Notes: generated by a model from the letters alone, not told the origin. Positions 31,613 to 41,908 are shown, numbered from the stretch's first letter. The stretch is DNA of 64,000 nucleotides from Streptomyces sp. NBC_01314 (GCF_041435215.1 NZ_CP108394.1:8370001-8434000); one strand, 5' to 3'. Translations and numbers: made by a program.

Positions 31613-32935
31613 GTGATCTCCCGAATCGATCTGCGCGGTGACGCCCTCCCCGAGGGCCCCGCCCTGCGCGACCTGCTGCCCCGAGCCGACTTCGACGTCT
31701 CGGCCGCCCTGGAGAAGGTGCGTCCGATCTGCGAGGCCGTGCATCATCGGGGCGACGCGGCGCTGATCGACTTCGCGGAGAGGTTCGACGGCGTCCGCCT
31801 GACCTCCGTACGGGTCCCGGCCGAGGCCCTCACGCAGGCGCTGGAACAGCTCGACCCGGCCGTCCGCGCGGCCCTGGAGGAGTCGATCCGCCGCGCCCGC
31901 ATCGTCCACCACGAGCAGCGCCGCACCACGCACACCACCCAGGTCGTCCCCGGTGGCACGGTCACCGAGAAGTGGGTACCGGTCGAGCGCGTAGGCCTGT
32001 ACGCCCCCGGCGGCCGGTCGGTGTACCCCTCGTCCGTGATCATGAACGTGGTCCCGGCGCAGGAGGCCGGTGTCCCGTCGATCGCCCTCGCCTCCCCGGC
32101 GCAGGCCGAGTTCGACGGGCTCCCGCACCCCACGATCCTCGCGGCCTGCGAGCTGCTCGGCGTCGACGAGGTGTACGCGGCCGGTGGCGCCACCGCCGTC
32201 GCGATGTTCGCGTACGGCACCGAGTCCTGCCCGCCCGCCCCCATGGTCACCGGCCCCGGCAACATCTGGGTGGCGGCCGCCAAGCGGTACTTCACCGGCG
32301 TCATCGGCATCGACTCCGAGGCCGGCCCGACCGAGATCGCGGTCCTCGCGGACGAAACCGCCGACCCGGTGCACGTCGCCGCCGACCTGATCAGCCAGGC
32401 CGAGCACGACCCGCTCGCGGCCGCCGTGCTCGTCACCGACTCCATCGCCCTCGCCGACGCGGTCGAGAAGGAGCTGGAGCCGCAGGTCGAGGCCACCAAG
32501 CACATCGAGGACCGGGTTCGCCCGTCACTGGCCGGTCGGCAGTCCGCGATCGTCCTGGTCGACGGCGTCGACGAGGGCCTCAGGGTCGTCAACGCGTACG
32601 GCGCCGAGCACCTGGAGATCCAGACGGCCGACGCCGCGGCGGTCGCCGAGCGTGTCGTCAACGCGGGCGCGATCTTCATCGGCCCCTGGGCGCCGGTCTC
32701 GCTGGGCGACTACGCGGCCGGCTCCAACCACGTGCTCCCGACCGGCGGCTGCGCCTGCCACTCCTCCGGTCTGTCCGTCCAGTCCTTCCTGCGCGGCATC
32801 CACATCGTCGACTACACGAAGGACGCGCTGGCCGAGGTCGCGCACCACGTGGTGACGCTGGCGGAGGCGGAGGACCTGCCCGCGCACGGCGCGGCGATCA
32901 AGGCAAGGTTCGGTTGGAAGGTACCTGGCAAGTGA
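31613..32935 (+). CDS. hisD: Histidinol dehydrogenase
   Basis: Last two steps of histidine synthesis: oxidises histidinol to histidinal and then histidine, using NAD and zinc. The 440-residue length is normal. Recognisable blocks are [33 protein letters not shown] and [11 protein letters not shown] 31613 gives the usual N-terminus VISRIDLRG. It opens an operon that continues with hisC, whose GTG overlaps the hisD stop. About 180 bases separate it from the divergent repeat protein gene. Confidence 0.98.
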   Translation: MISRIDLRGDALPEGPALRDLLPRADFDVSAALEKVRPICEAVHHRGDAALIDFAERFDGVRLTSVRVPAEALTQALEQLDPAVRAALEESIRRARIVHHEQRRTTHTTQVVPGGTVTEKWVPVERVGLYAPGGRSVYPSSVIMNVVPAQEAGVPSIALASPAQAEFDGLPHPTILAACELLGVDEVYAAGGATAVAMFAYGTESCPPAPMVTGPGNIWVAAAKRYFTGVIGIDSEAGPTEIAVLADETADPVHVAADLISQAEHDPLAAAVLVTDSIALADAVEKELEPQVEATKHIEDRVRPSLAGRQSAIVLVDGVDEGLRVVNAYGAEHLEIQTADAAAVAERVVNAGAIFIGPWAPVSLGDYAAGSNHVLPTGGCACHSSGLSVQSFLRGIHIVDYTKDALAEVAHHVVTLAEAEDLPAHGAAIKARFGWKVPGK

Positions 32936-34041
32936 GCTTCGGAATCGACGATCTCCCCGTACGGGACGAGCTGCGCGGCAAGAGCCCCTATGGCGCGCCC
33001 CAGCTCGACGTCCCCGTACGGCTGAACACCAACGAGAACCCGTACCCGCTGCCCGAGCCGCTGGTCGAGCGGATCACCGAGCGGGTGCGGGAGGCGGCCC
33101 GGCACCTCAACCGCTACCCGGACCGGGACGCCGTGGAGCTGCGGACGCGGCTCGCCGAGTACCTGACGAAGACGTCCGGATACGGGGTCGATCCGACGAA
33201 CGTCTGGGCGGCCAACGGCTCCAACGAGGTCATCCAGCAACTCCTGCAGACCTTCGGCGGCCCCGGCCGCAGCGCCATCGGCTTCGAGCCCTCGTACTCG
33301 ATGCACGGACTGATCTCGCGGGGCACCGGCACCGGCTGGATCTCCGGTCCGCGGCGCGACGACTTCACGATCGACCTCGCCGCCGCCGAGCAGGTGATCG
33401 CCGAGCACCGGCCGGACGTCGTCTTCATCACCACCCCCAACAACCCCACGGGCACCGCGGTCTCACGGGAGACCGTCCTCGCGCTGTACGAGGCCGCGCA
33501 GGCGGCCAAGCCGTCGATGGTGGTGGTCGACGAGGCGTACATCGAGTTCAGCCACGGCGACTCACTGCTGCCGCTGCTCGACGGGCGGCCGAACCTCGTC
33601 GTCTCGCGGACGATGTCCAAGGCCTTCGGCGCGGCCGGTCTGCGCCTCGGCTACCTCGCCGCGCACCCGGCGGTCGTGGACGCGGTCCAGCTCGTACGAC
33701 TGCCGTACCACCTCTCCGCCGTCACCCAGGCGACCGCGCTGGCCGCGCTGGAACACACCGACACCCTCCTCGGCTATGTCGAACAGCTGAAGACGGAGCG
33801 GGACCGGCTCGTCGCCGAACTGCGCGCCGTCGGCTACGAGGTGACCGACTCCGACGCGAACTTCGTGCAGTTCGGCAGGTTCGAGGACGCGCACGAGGTC
33901 TGGCAGAGGATTCTCGACCGGGGCGTCCTGGTCCGGGACAACGGCGTACCGGGATGGCTGCGGGTCACCGCCGGAACTCCCACCGAGAACGACGCGTTCC
34001 TCGACGCGGTACGTGAACTGAAGAAGGAGCAGAGCGCATGA
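32932..34041 (+). CDS. hisC: Histidinol-phosphate aminotransferase
   Basis: PLP-dependent aminotransferase (class I/II fold) converting imidazole acetol phosphate and glutamate to histidinol phosphate. The 369-residue protein shows [10 protein letters not shown] near the start, [17 protein letters not shown] and the PLP-lysine motif [12 protein letters not shown] 32932 overlaps the hisD stop by four bases, and its own stop overlaps hisB (ATGA), so translation of the three is likely coupled. Confidence 0.98.
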   Translation: MSFGIDDLPVRDELRGKSPYGAPQLDVPVRLNTNENPYPLPEPLVERITERVREAARHLNRYPDRDAVELRTRLAEYLTKTSGYGVDPTNVWAANGSNEVIQQLLQTFGGPGRSAIGFEPSYSMHGLISRGTGTGWISGPRRDDFTIDLAAAEQVIAEHRPDVVFITTPNNPTGTAVSRETVLALYEAAQAAKPSMVVVDEAYIEFSHGDSLLPLLDGRPNLVVSRTMSKAFGAAGLRLGYLAAHPAVVDAVQLVRLPYHLSAVTQATALAALEHTDTLLGYVEQLKTERDRLVAELRAVGYEVTDSDANFVQFGRFEDAHEVWQRILDRGVLVRDNGVPGWLRVTAGTPTENDAFLDAVRELKKEQSA

Positions 34042-34640
34042 GTCGCGACGGCCGCGTCGGCAGAACAGAGCGGACCACCAAGGAGACCTCGGTGCTCGTC
34101 GAGATCAACCTCGACGGCACGGGCAGGACGGAGATCTCCACCGGGGTCGGCTTCTACGACCACATGCTCGACCAGCTCGGCCGCCACGGTCTGTTCGACC
34201 TGACCGTGAAGACCGACGGCGACCTGCACATCGACTCCCACCACACCATCGAGGACACCGCCCTCGCGCTGGGCGCCGCCTTCAGGCAGGCCCTCGGCGA
34301 CAAGGTGGGCATCTACCGCTTCGGCAACTGCACGGTCCCACTGGACGAATCCCTCGCCCAGGTCACCGTCGACCTGTCCGGCCGCCCGTACCTCGTGCAC
34401 ACCGAGCCCGAGAAGATGGCGCCGATGATCGGCGAGTACGACACCACGATGACCCGGCACATCCTGGAGTCGTTCGTCGCCCAGGCCCAGATCGCGCTGC
34501 ACGTGCACGTGCCCTACGGGCGCAACGCGCACCACATCGTCGAGTGCCAGTTCAAGGCGCTGGCGCGGGCCCTGCGCTACGCCTCCGAGCGCGACCCGCG
34601 CGCGGCCGGCATCCTGCCCTCCACGAAGGGCGCGCTGTGA
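34038..34640 (+). CDS. hisB: Imidazoleglycerol-phosphate dehydratase
   Basis: Dehydrates imidazoleglycerol phosphate to imidazole acetol phosphate with Mn2+. At 200 residues it is the single-domain form, without the histidinol phosphatase domain fused in enterobacteria; that phosphatase must be encoded elsewhere. Metal-binding motifs [10 protein letters not shown] and [11 protein letters not shown] are present. The ATG overlaps the hisC stop, and the stop overlaps a small membrane protein gene. Confidence 0.98.
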   Translation: MSRDGRVGRTERTTKETSVLVEINLDGTGRTEISTGVGFYDHMLDQLGRHGLFDLTVKTDGDLHIDSHHTIEDTALALGAAFRQALGDKVGIYRFGNCTVPLDESLAQVTVDLSGRPYLVHTEPEKMAPMIGEYDTTMTRHILESFVAQAQIALHVHVPYGRNAHHIVECQFKALARALRYASERDPRAAGILPSTKGAL

Positions 34641-34801
34641 ACGGCCTCTCCACCGTCCTGATCGTCGTCGGCCTCTTCCTGGTCGGCGGGATCATCTCGT
34701 TCGCCAAGCAGGACATGCCGAAGAGCCTCATCACCCTGCTCTCGATCGGCGCCGCGATGTGTCTCGTCGCGGGCATCATGCGGCTGGAGGTGTGGAATTG
34801 A
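34637..34801 (+). CDS. Small membrane protein embedded in the his operon, 54 residues
   Basis: GTG 34637 overlaps the hisB stop (GTGA), and the stop overlaps the hisH TTG start, so it is a translated member of the operon. The product has two hydrophobic helices (about residues 3-21 and 32-49) separated by a short charged loop [15 protein letters not shown] precedes the start. I recall the same small gene in this place in other streptomycetes. Nothing suggests an enzymatic role in histidine synthesis. Confidence 0.86.
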   Translation: MNGLSTVLIVVGLFLVGGIISFAKQDMPKSLITLLSIGAAMCLVAGIMRLEVWN

Positions 34802-35454
34802 GCACCGCGTCCAAGAAGAGCGCCAAGAAGGTCGTCGTCTTCGACTACGGCTTCGGGAACGTGCGGTCCGCCGAGCGCGCCCTCGCGCGCGCGGGCGCCG
34901 AGGTCGAGATAACGCGTGACTTCGACAGGGCCATGAACGCGGACGGGCTGCTGGTGCCCGGCGTCGGCGCCTTCGCCGCCTGCATGAAGGGGCTGAAGGA
35001 GGCGCGCGGCGACTGGATCATCGACCGCCGGCTCTCCGGCGGCCGCCCGGTGATGGGCATCTGCGTCGGCATGCAGATCCTCTTCGCGCGCGGCATCGAG
35101 CACGGCGTGGAGACCGAGGGCCTCGACGAGTGGCCCGGCGCCGTCGAGCCGCTCCAGGCCGAGATCGTGCCGCACATGGGCTGGAACACCGTCGAGGCCC
35201 CGGCCGACACGCGGCTGTTCGCCGGCCTGGACGCCGACGCCCGCTTCTACTTCGTGCACTCCTACGCCGTCCAGGACTGGTCCCTGGAGACGCACAACCC
35301 CGCGCTGACCGCCCCCAAGGTCACCTGGTCGACCCACGGCAAGCCCTTCGTGGCGGCCGTCGAGAACGGCGCCCTCTGGGCCACCCAGTTCCACCCCGAG
35401 AAGTCCGGCGACGCCGGAGCGCAGCTGCTGAACAACTGGATCGGAACCCTGTAG
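34798..35454 (+). CDS. hisH: Imidazole glycerol phosphate synthase, glutaminase subunit
   Basis: Class I glutamine amidotransferase that feeds ammonia to HisF. The 218-residue protein has the nucleophile Cys89 in [10 protein letters not shown] and the His-Glu pair in FHPEKSG. The start is a TTG at 34798 with GGAGG seven bases upstream; the first residues after it ([10 protein letters not shown]) precede the conserved [10 protein letters not shown]. The in-frame ATG at 34759 would lie wholly inside the small membrane protein gene and was rejected. Its partner hisF is about 1.2 kb downstream. Confidence 0.96.
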   Translation: MSTASKKSAKKVVVFDYGFGNVRSAERALARAGAEVEITRDFDRAMNADGLLVPGVGAFAACMKGLKEARGDWIIDRRLSGGRPVMGICVGMQILFARGIEHGVETEGLDEWPGAVEPLQAEIVPHMGWNTVEAPADTRLFAGLDADARFYFVHSYAVQDWSLETHNPALTAPKVTWSTHGKPFVAAVENGALWATQFHPEKSGDAGAQLLNNWIGTL

Positions 35455-35456
35455 CC

Positions 35457-36179
35457 ATGGCAAAGCTCGAACTCCTTCCCGCCGTCGACGTCCGCGACGG
35501 CCAGGCGGTCCGGCTCGTCCACGGCGAGTCCGGCACGGAGACCTCCTACGGCTCCCCCCTGGAGGCAGCCCTCGCCTGGCAGCGCGCGGGCGCCGAGTGG
35601 CTGCACCTGGTCGACCTGGACGCCGCGTTCGGCACCGGCGACAACCGGGACCTGGTCGCCGAGGTGACCCGGGCGATGGACATCAAGGTCGAACTGTCCG
35701 GCGGCATCCGGGACGACGCCTCCCTGGCGAAGGCCCTGGCCACCGGCTGCACCCGGGTCAACCTGGGCACCGCCGCCCTGGAGACCCCCGAGTGGGTCGC
35801 CAAGGTCATCGCCGAGCACGGCGACAGGATCGCGGTGGGGCTGGACGTGCGCGGTACGACGCTGAAGGGCCGCGGCTGGACCCGCGACGGCGGTGACCTC
35901 TACGAGACGCTGGAGCGCCTCGACAAGGAGGGCTGCGCCCGCTACGTCGTCACGGACATCGCCAAGGACGGCACCCTCCAGGGCCCCAACCTGGAGCTGC
36001 TGCGCAACGTGTGCGCCGCGACGGACCGCCCGGTCGTGGCGTCCGGCGGCGTGTCGTCCCTCGACGACCTGCGGGCCATCGCCGAGCTTGTGCCCCTCGG
36101 TGTCGAGGGCTCCATCGTCGGCAAGGCCCTGTACGCGAAGGCGTTCACCCTGGAAGAGGCCCTGGAGGCTGTGGCGTGA
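35457..36179 (+). CDS. priA: Bifunctional phosphoribosyl isomerase PriA (HisA/TrpF)
   Basis: A 240-residue (beta/alpha)8-barrel. In streptomycetes PriA isomerises both ProFAR (histidine pathway) and phosphoribosylanthranilate (tryptophan pathway). Asp11 in PAVDVRDG and an Asp in [15 protein letters not shown] are the expected acid-base pair, and Arg19 is also present. No trpF is found with the trp genes in this window, which agrees with dual use. The ATG follows the hisH stop by two bases. Substrate range is inferred from the family. Confidence 0.95.
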   Translation: MAKLELLPAVDVRDGQAVRLVHGESGTETSYGSPLEAALAWQRAGAEWLHLVDLDAAFGTGDNRDLVAEVTRAMDIKVELSGGIRDDASLAKALATGCTRVNLGTAALETPEWVAKVIAEHGDRIAVGLDVRGTTLKGRGWTRDGGDLYETLERLDKEGCARYVVTDIAKDGTLQGPNLELLRNVCAATDRPVVASGGVSSLDDLRAIAELVPLGVEGSIVGKALYAKAFTLEEALEAVA

Positions 36180-36204
36180 CTGTCCCGGAAATGGACGCGG
36201 TGTC

Positions 36205-36597
36205 ATGACGTCCGAAGCCGTACGGCGTGTGCAGAGTGGGAGTCCCTGGGAGGAGTCCTTCGGTTTCGCGCGCGCCGTCGCGGCGGGCGACCGCGTGCTG
36301 GTGGCGGGCACGACGGCCTTCAGGGGCGATGTGCTGTACGGGGAGGGCGACCCGTACGAACAGGCCAAGGTGGCCTTCACCAGCGCGGTCGAGGCGCTCG
36401 GCGAGTTCGGGCTCGGTGCCGGGTCCGTGATCCGTACGCGGATGTACCTGACCCACATGCGGGACGTGGAAGACGTGGGGCGGGCCCACAAGGAGATCTT
36501 CGACCCGGTGCGTCCGGCCGCGACCCTGCTGGTCGTGGAAGGGTTCGTCGACCCGCGCATCCTTGTCGAAGTAGAGATCGAAGCATTCAGAGGCTAG
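36205..36597 (+). CDS. RidA family protein (enamine/imine deaminase)
   Basis: A 130-residue cytoplasmic protein of the YjgF/YER057c/UK114 group, which hydrolyses reactive enamines and imines released by PLP enzymes. It contains the conserved Arg in [14 protein letters not shown] and the usual trimer-forming fold. It sits between priA and hisF with no promoter visible, so it is an operon member. Since HisC is PLP-dependent, a clean-up role is possible, but subfamily and substrate are not shown. Confidence 0.9.
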   Translation: MTSEAVRRVQSGSPWEESFGFARAVAAGDRVLVAGTTAFRGDVLYGEGDPYEQAKVAFTSAVEALGEFGLGAGSVIRTRMYLTHMRDVEDVGRAHKEIFDPVRPAATLLVVEGFVDPRILVEVEIEAFRG

Positions 36598-36643
36598 GCC
36601 TTCGCGGGCCTTTCCCAGGTCATTCCTAAGGAGCCGTGGATTC

Positions 36644-37399
36644 ATGACCCTGGCGGTCCGAGTCATCCCCTGCCTGGACGTGGACAACGGCCGGGTCGTC
36701 AAGGGTGTCAACTTCCAGAACCTGCGCGACGCGGGCGACCCCGTCGAGATGGCGAAGGTGTACGACGCCGAGGGCGCCGACGAGCTGACGTTCCTGGACA
36801 TCACCGCCTCGTCGGGCAACCGCGAGACCACGTACGACGTGGTGCGCCGCACCGCCGAGCAGGTCTTCATCCCGCTGACGGTCGGCGGCGGCGTCCGCAC
36901 GGCCGAGGACGTGGACAAACTGCTGCGGGCCGGCGCGGACAAGGTCGGCGTCAACACGGCGGCGATCGCCCGCCCCGACCTCATCCGCGAGATCGCCGAG
37001 CGCTTCGGCCGCCAGGTGCTGGTCCTTTCCGTCGACGCGCGCCGTACGGAAGCCGGATCCTTCGAGGTCACCACGCACGGCGGCCGCAAGGGCACCGGCC
37101 TCGACGCCGTCGAGTGGGCCCACCGGGCCGCCGAACTGGGCGCCGGCGAGATCCTGCTCAACTCGATGGACGCGGACGGAACCAAGGACGGCTACGACCT
37201 GGAGATGATCACCGCCGTCCGCAAGCACGTCAGGGTCCCCGTCATCGCCTCCGGCGGCGCGGGACGCCTAGCCGACTTCTCCCCGGCCATCGAGGCCGGC
37301 GCCGACGCCGTCCTCGCCGCCTCCGTCTTCCACTTCGGCGACCTGCGCATCGGCGAGGTCAAGGAAGCACTGCGGGGAGCGGGACACGCTGTGCGGTGA
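36644..37399 (+). CDS. hisF: Imidazole glycerol phosphate synthase, cyclase subunit
   Basis: Barrel subunit that uses ammonia from HisH to close the imidazole ring, giving imidazoleglycerol phosphate and AICAR. The 251 residues include [15 protein letters not shown] with the catalytic Asp near residue 12, and [13 protein letters not shown] with the second Asp. ATG 36644 has AAGGAG ten bases before it. It is the last gene before a terminator hairpin. Confidence 0.98.
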   Translation: MTLAVRVIPCLDVDNGRVVKGVNFQNLRDAGDPVEMAKVYDAEGADELTFLDITASSGNRETTYDVVRRTAEQVFIPLTVGGGVRTAEDVDKLLRAGADKVGVNTAAIARPDLIREIAERFGRQVLVLSVDARRTEAGSFEVTTHGGRKGTGLDAVEWAHRAAELGAGEILLNSMDADGTKDGYDLEMITAVRKHVRVPVIASGGAGRLADFSPAIEAGADAVLAASVFHFGDLRIGEVKEALRGAGHAVR

Positions 37400-37416
37400 C
37401 GTCGCGCTCCGTAGAG

Positions 37417-37443
37417 CCCCGGCCGCCTTCAGGGTGGCCGGGG
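37417..37443. terminator. Terminator at the end of the his operon
   Basis: An 11-bp stem with one G-U pair (37417-37427 with 37433-37443) and a 5-base loop lies between hisF and the convergent TIGR03085-type gene. Confidence 0.72.
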
Positions 37444-37473
37444 TTCTCCGTCGGGGCGTACGGCGAGGCCTGC

Positions 37474-38109
37474 TCAGATCCCCAGCTGCTTCGTCGCGTG
37501 CAGCTTGGCGATCGCCTCCTTGTCGCCGTCCAGTTCGACGTCGGCGACCTGCTGGCGGCCGTAGAGGAACAGGAGCAGCTCGGAGGGCTCGCCGGAGACG
37601 GTGACGACGGGGGCGCCGCGGTGGGCCACCGCCGTCTGGCCGTCGAGGCGGCGCAGGACCAGGCCGGTGGGGGAGCCGCGGCCCATGAGGCGGGCGGTGC
37701 GCTCCAGGCGGGACCAGAGGGCGTCCTGGAAGACGTGGTCGAGCTCGCGCGGGGACCACTCGGGCCGGGCGCGGCGGATGTCCTCGGTGTGGACGTAGAA
37801 CTCGATCGTGTTCGACGCCTCGTCGATCTGCTTGAGGGAGAAGGGCGAGAAACGCGGCGGACCGGTGCGGACGAGCTGGATCAGCTCCTCGTAGGGCTTC
37901 GCGGCGAACTCCGCCATCACCCGGTCCAGGCGCGACGCGAGCTGTTTGATGAGTATCCCCCCGGCGGCGTCGGGGCGGCGCTCGCGCACGACCACGTGCG
38001 CGGCCAGATCACGGGTCGTCCAGCCCTCGCACAGGGTGGGGGCCTCAGGGCCCGCGGTCTCCAACAGGTCGGCGAAGAGAAGCCGTTCACGCTTGGCATG
38101 GGTCGACAT
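37474..38109 (-). CDS. TIGR03085-type protein of the mycothiol-dependent DinB fold
   Basis: A 211-residue cytoplasmic protein starting [17 protein letters not shown], with [21 protein letters not shown], which carries the His typical of DinB/maleylpyruvate-isomerase-like metal sites. The family is common in mycothiol-producing actinobacteria, and some members are mycothiol-dependent; the substrate of this one is unknown. It splits the his cluster by standing opposite to hisF and hisI. ATG 38109 was chosen; longer frames run through non-coding sequence. Confidence 0.85.
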   Translation of the reverse strand: MSTHAKRERLLFADLLETAGPEAPTLCEGWTTRDLAAHVVVRERRPDAAGGILIKQLASRLDRVMAEFAAKPYEELIQLVRTGPPRFSPFSLKQIDEASNTIEFYVHTEDIRRARPEWSPRELDHVFQDALWSRLERTARLMGRGSPTGLVLRRLDGQTAVAHRGAPVVTVSGEPSELLLFLYGRQQVADVELDGDKEAIAKLHATKQLGI

Positions 38110-38266
38110 GGCAGCCAGCCTACGACCGGGCCACCGCTCCGCCCAGCGCAGGTCCGGCCGACGCGTGGCGACGGCTGCCCGGCCGGGGTGCCGTTCGTAC
38201 GACAAGAGGGTCCGGCCTGTGGACAACGGACCGGGCCGGCCGGCGCGGCGCGGCACAATGGCACGC

Positions 38267-38713
38267 ATGACCAGCACGCCGTCCTCCAGCAGCCCCCGTA
38301 GCCCCGGAGCCCCCTCCGGCCCCGGCACTCCCAGCGCGCTGGACCCCCAGATCGCCGCGCGCCTCAGGCGCAGCGCCGACGGGCTCCTGCCCGCCATCGC
38401 CCAGCAGTACGACACCGGTGAGGTGCTCATGCTCGGCTGGATGGACGACGAGGCCCTGCACCGCACGATCACCACCGGCCGCTGCACGTACTGGTCGCGC
38501 AGCCGCCGCGAGTACTGGGTGAAGGGCGACACCTCCGGCCACTTCCAGTGGGTGAAGTCCGTCGCCCTGGACTGCGACGCCGACACCGTCCTCGTCAAGG
38601 TCGACCAGGTCGGCGCCGCCTGCCACACCGGTGCCCGCACCTGCTTCGACGAGGACGTCCTCAAGGCCGTCGAGGGCGGCGCCGATTCCGACGTACCGTC
38701 ACTGGATCAGTAA
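38267..38713 (+). CDS. hisI: Phosphoribosyl-AMP cyclohydrolase
   Basis: Opens the adenine ring of PR-AMP in the third step of histidine synthesis. It has 148 residues if ATG 38267 is used, including a Ser/Pro-rich N-terminal stretch of 27. Motifs [12 protein letters not shown] and [12 protein letters not shown] with the zinc-binding Cys pair in CHTGARTCF are present. No PR-ATP pyrophosphatase domain (HisE) is fused. An ATG at 38258 is also in frame. CACAAT at 38254-38259 would place transcription at or near ATG 38267, so the mRNA may be leaderless. trpE follows 11 bases after the stop. Confidence 0.95.
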   Translation: MTSTPSSSSPRSPGAPSGPGTPSALDPQIAARLRRSADGLLPAIAQQYDTGEVLMLGWMDDEALHRTITTGRCTYWSRSRREYWVKGDTSGHFQWVKSVALDCDADTVLVKVDQVGAACHTGARTCFDEDVLKAVEGGADSDVPSLDQ

Positions 38714-38724
38714 GGTCAGCCGCC

Positions 38725-40203
38725 ATGGACCTCGAGACGTTCCGCAAGCTGGCCGGTGACCGCCGTGTCATCCCCGTCAGCCGCAAGCTCCTCGCCGACG
38801 GCGACACCCCGGTCGCGCTCTACCGCAAGCTCGCCGCCGAGCGCCCAGGCACCTTCCTGCTGGAGTCCGCGGAGAACGGCCGCTCGTGGTCCCGCTACTC
38901 CTTCGTGGGCGTCCGCAGCCACGCCACCCTCACCGCCCGCGACGGCCAGGCACACTGGCTCGGCACCCCGCCCGTCGGTGTCCCCCTGGACGGCGACCCC
39001 CTGGCCGCCCTGCGCGCCACCATCGAGGCGCTCCACACCCCCCACCAGGAGGGCATGCCCCCCTTCACCGGCGGCATGGTCGGCTACCTCGGCTACGACA
39101 TCGTGCGCCGCCTGGAGAAGATCGGCCCCGGCGAGCGGGACGACCTTCGGCTGCCGGAGCTGACCATGCTGCTGACGAGCGACCTGGCGGTCATGGACCA
39201 CTGGGAGGGCTCGGTCCTGCTGATCGCCAACGCCATCAACCACAACGACCTGGACACGGGCATCGACGAGGCCCACGCCGACGCCGTCGCCCGCCTCGAC
39301 GCCATGCAGGCCGATCTCGCCCGGCCCGTCGCCCAGCCCCCGGCGGCCCTGCCGCCCTCGGAGCTGCCCGAGTACACCGCGCTGTGGGGCGGCCCCGACT
39401 TCCAGGAGGCCGTCGAGGACATCAAGGAGCGCATCCGGGCCGGCGAGGCCTTCCAGGTCGTCCCCTCCCAGCGCTTCGAAACGCCGTGCACGGCAAGCGC
39501 CTTGGACGTCTACCGCGTCCTCCGGGCGACCAACCCGTCCCCGTACATGTACCTGTTCCGCTTCGACGGCTTCGACGTCGTCGGTTCCTCCCCCGAGGCC
39601 CTGGTCAAGGTCGAGGACGGGCACGCCATGGTCCACCCCATCGCCGGCACCCGGCACCGGGGGGCGACCCCGCAGGAGGACCAGGCCCTCGCCGACGAGC
39701 TGCTCGCCGATCCCAAGGAGCGCGCCGAGCACCTGATGCTCGTCGACCTGGGCCGCAACGACCTGGGCCGCGTCTGCGAACCGGGCTCGGTCGAGGTCGT
39801 CGACTTCATGTCCGTCGAGCGGTACTCGCACGTGATGCACATCGTGTCCACCGTCACCGGCCGGGTCGCGGCGGGCCGTACGGCCTTCGACGTCCTCACC
39901 GCGTGCTTCCCCGCCGGCACCCTCTCCGGCGCCCCGAAGCCGCGTGCCATGCAGATCATCGACGAGCTGGAGCCGTCCCGTCGGGGCCTGTACGGCGGCT
40001 GCGTCGGCTATCTCGACTTCGCGGGCGACTCCGACACGGCCATCGCCATCCGCACGGCACTGCTGCGTGACGGCACGGCATACGTCCAGGCCGGCGCCGG
40101 AATCGTCGCCGACTCCGACCCCCTCGCCGAGGACACCGAGTGCCGCAACAAGGCGGCGGCGGTCCTGCGCGCGGTGCACACGGCCAACCGGCTCGGACAA
40201 TAG
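38725..40203 (+). CDS. trpE: Anthranilate synthase component I
   Basis: Makes anthranilate from chorismate with ammonia supplied by a TrpG partner, which is not encoded in this window. The 492-residue protein contains the LLES element at residues 45-48 that forms the tryptophan feedback site, plus LGRNDLGRVCEPGSV and TLSGAPKPRAM of the catalytic domain. The 11-base gap after hisI leaves no room for a Trp-rich leader peptide, so this copy is not attenuated from its own leader. The gene couples histidine and tryptophan synthesis. Confidence 0.97.
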   Translation: MDLETFRKLAGDRRVIPVSRKLLADGDTPVALYRKLAAERPGTFLLESAENGRSWSRYSFVGVRSHATLTARDGQAHWLGTPPVGVPLDGDPLAALRATIEALHTPHQEGMPPFTGGMVGYLGYDIVRRLEKIGPGERDDLRLPELTMLLTSDLAVMDHWEGSVLLIANAINHNDLDTGIDEAHADAVARLDAMQADLARPVAQPPAALPPSELPEYTALWGGPDFQEAVEDIKERIRAGEAFQVVPSQRFETPCTASALDVYRVLRATNPSPYMYLFRFDGFDVVGSSPEALVKVEDGHAMVHPIAGTRHRGATPQEDQALADELLADPKERAEHLMLVDLGRNDLGRVCEPGSVEVVDFMSVERYSHVMHIVSTVTGRVAAGRTAFDVLTACFPAGTLSGAPKPRAMQIIDELEPSRRGLYGGCVGYLDFAGDSDTAIAIRTALLRDGTAYVQAGAGIVADSDPLAEDTECRNKAAAVLRAVHTANRLGQ

Positions 40204-40264
40204 GGCGCTTCTCACGTCAGCCCCGGGTGACAACCCACCCGGGGGGCAGGCGATAGTGGGGTAC

Positions 40265-40909
40265 GTGACCGCAGTACCTCACGTACCTCACCCCCGATCC
40301 GAACCCGCGTCCGTCCGCGCCGGCCGGCGCAGCCTCGGCCTGGCGCTGCTCAGCGGTGCCCTCGGCGCGGCCGTCGCGCTGCTCGCCAGCCGCCAGCGCT
40401 GGTCGGAGGGCACCATCTCGGTGGCCGGCGGCGCCTTCCCGCTGACCGCCCAGGGCAGCGACGTCACGGGCGTGCCCGCGGCCCTCGCCGTCGTGGGCCT
40501 CGCCGCGCTCGTCGCCGTCTTCGCCGTCCGCCGGTCCGGGCGCGTCCTGGTCGCCGCCCTGCTCGCCCTCTCCGGGGCGGGTACGGTGGCCGCCGCGCTG
40601 CTCGGCGCGTACGACAGTTCGGCGCTCGACGACAAAGCGGCCGAGGCCTCCGGCGACACCGCCGCGACCGTCGGCGCGCTCAGCCACACCGGCTGGCCGT
40701 ACGTCGCGGCCGCCGGTGGCGCGCTGATCCTGCTCGCCGGGCTGCTCGCGCTCCGCTACGGAGGGCTGTGGCCCGCGATGTCCGGCCGCTACGAACGCGA
40801 CGGCACCCCCCGGCCCCGCAAGGCCGAGCCGGTCGACCCCGACCGGCCCGAGGACATGTGGAAGGCCCTGGACCGGGGCGAGGACCCGACGGGACCCGAC
40901 CCGGCCTAG
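40265..40909 (+). CDS. Trp-region-associated membrane protein (TIGR02234 type)
   Basis: A 214-residue protein with four hydrophobic helices and a hydrophilic C-terminal tail ending in a Asp/Pro-rich stretch. It fits the actinobacterial family named for its place beside trp genes (Trp_oprn_chp). The long loop between helices 3 and 4 is extracytoplasmic. GTG 40265 is 61 bases after trpE. No enzymatic motif is visible; a transport or sensor role is only a guess from position. Confidence 0.85.
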   Translation: MTAVPHVPHPRSEPASVRAGRRSLGLALLSGALGAAVALLASRQRWSEGTISVAGGAFPLTAQGSDVTGVPAALAVVGLAALVAVFAVRRSGRVLVAALLALSGAGTVAAALLGAYDSSALDDKAAEASGDTAATVGALSHTGWPYVAAAGGALILLAGLLALRYGGLWPAMSGRYERDGTPRPRKAEPVDPDRPEDMWKALDRGEDPTGPDPA

Positions 40910-41065
40910 ACCGCACGGACGGCACGACCCCCGGAACGCCGGAGTGGACACCCCCGCTCAAGGCACTCGTACTCGTACGGGACAATGGACGACGAGCGTC
41001 CGACTCAGCACAGGCATCGAGCGACACGCATCGAGCACCGCGCAATGAACAACGAGGAGCAAGTC

Positions 41066-41338
41066 ATGGCGGGCAGCAGCCACGGTCACACCCCGGCCGC
41101 CTGGACCGGCGTCACCATCGCCTTCATCGGTTTCTGCGTCTCGGGCGCCTACATGGTGATGGCCCAGCCGCTGGGATTCTGGGCCGGCATGGTCATCACC
41201 GTCCTCGGCGGCGTCGTCGGCATGGTCATGCGCGCCATGGGCATGGGCCAGCCGAAGGACGCGCACGCCGTGTACGAGAACGCGGCGGTACGCACCCGGC
41301 CGGCGACGACCCCGGAGCCGGCCGGCGCCAAGAGCTGA
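41066..41338 (+). CDS. Small membrane protein with HGxxPAAW motif
   Basis: A 90-residue protein starting at ATG 41066 behind GAGGAG. The N-terminus carries HGHTPAAW, the motif that names this actinobacterial family, followed by two hydrophobic helices (about residues 14-37 and 39-57) and a polar tail. It stands between the TIGR02234 membrane protein and the DUF2752 protein, upstream of trpC. Function unknown. Confidence 0.86.
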   Translation: MAGSSHGHTPAAWTGVTIAFIGFCVSGAYMVMAQPLGFWAGMVITVLGGVVGMVMRAMGMGQPKDAHAVYENAAVRTRPATTPEPAGAKS

Positions 41339-41419
41339 CGTCCGTGTGAGAGGCGGTTCCGCGACCGCGGAGCCGTCCCTCGGGCGCGCGTACGGCCCGC
41401 GCGGGGCAGAATGCGGTGT

Positions 41420-41908
41420 GTGAACGCCGAGACTCAGCCGACCGCGCCGCCGTCGCGTGCCGAAACGGCCGATGCGACCGCCGCGACCAGCGGCCCCGGT
41501 CGTGACCTGGGGCGCACGTCACGCGCGCTCCGGGTGCCCGCCGGGGTGCTCGTGGCCGTGGGCGGGGCCTTCGCGTACGTCGCGACCGTGGACCCCAACG
41601 AACCCGGCCACTACCCCGTGTGCCCGCTGTGGCGCTTCACCGGTCTCTACTGCCCCGGCTGCGGCGGTCTGCGCAGCGCCCACGCCTTCGCGCACGGGGA
41701 CGTCGCGACCGCCCTCACCGACAACGCGCTGGCCGTGGCGGGCTTCGTGGGCTTCGCGGTGCTGTGGACCGTCTGGGTGGTCCATGCGGCGCGCGGGCGA
41801 TCCCTGCGCCTCCGGCTCGGACCCGTACAGATGTGGTCGCTCGGCGTGTTGGCGCTGGTCTTCACGGTTGTCCGGAACCTGCCCTTCGGCGGCTGGCTCC
41901 ATCCTTGA
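41420..41908 (+). CDS. DUF2752 membrane protein
   Basis: A 162-residue protein with three hydrophobic helices. The central motif CPGCGGLRSAHAFAHGD, with its Cys pair, is the hallmark of DUF2752. GTG 41420 was preferred to ATG 41411, which is equally in frame. It is the third small membrane protein in the stretch between trpE and trpC. The role is unknown; the Cys pair could bind metal or be redox active. Confidence 0.88.
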   Translation: MNAETQPTAPPSRAETADATAATSGPGRDLGRTSRALRVPAGVLVAVGGAFAYVATVDPNEPGHYPVCPLWRFTGLYCPGCGGLRSAHAFAHGDVATALTDNALAVAGFVGFAVLWTVWVVHAARGRSLRLRLGPVQMWSLGVLALVFTVVRNLPFGGWLHP

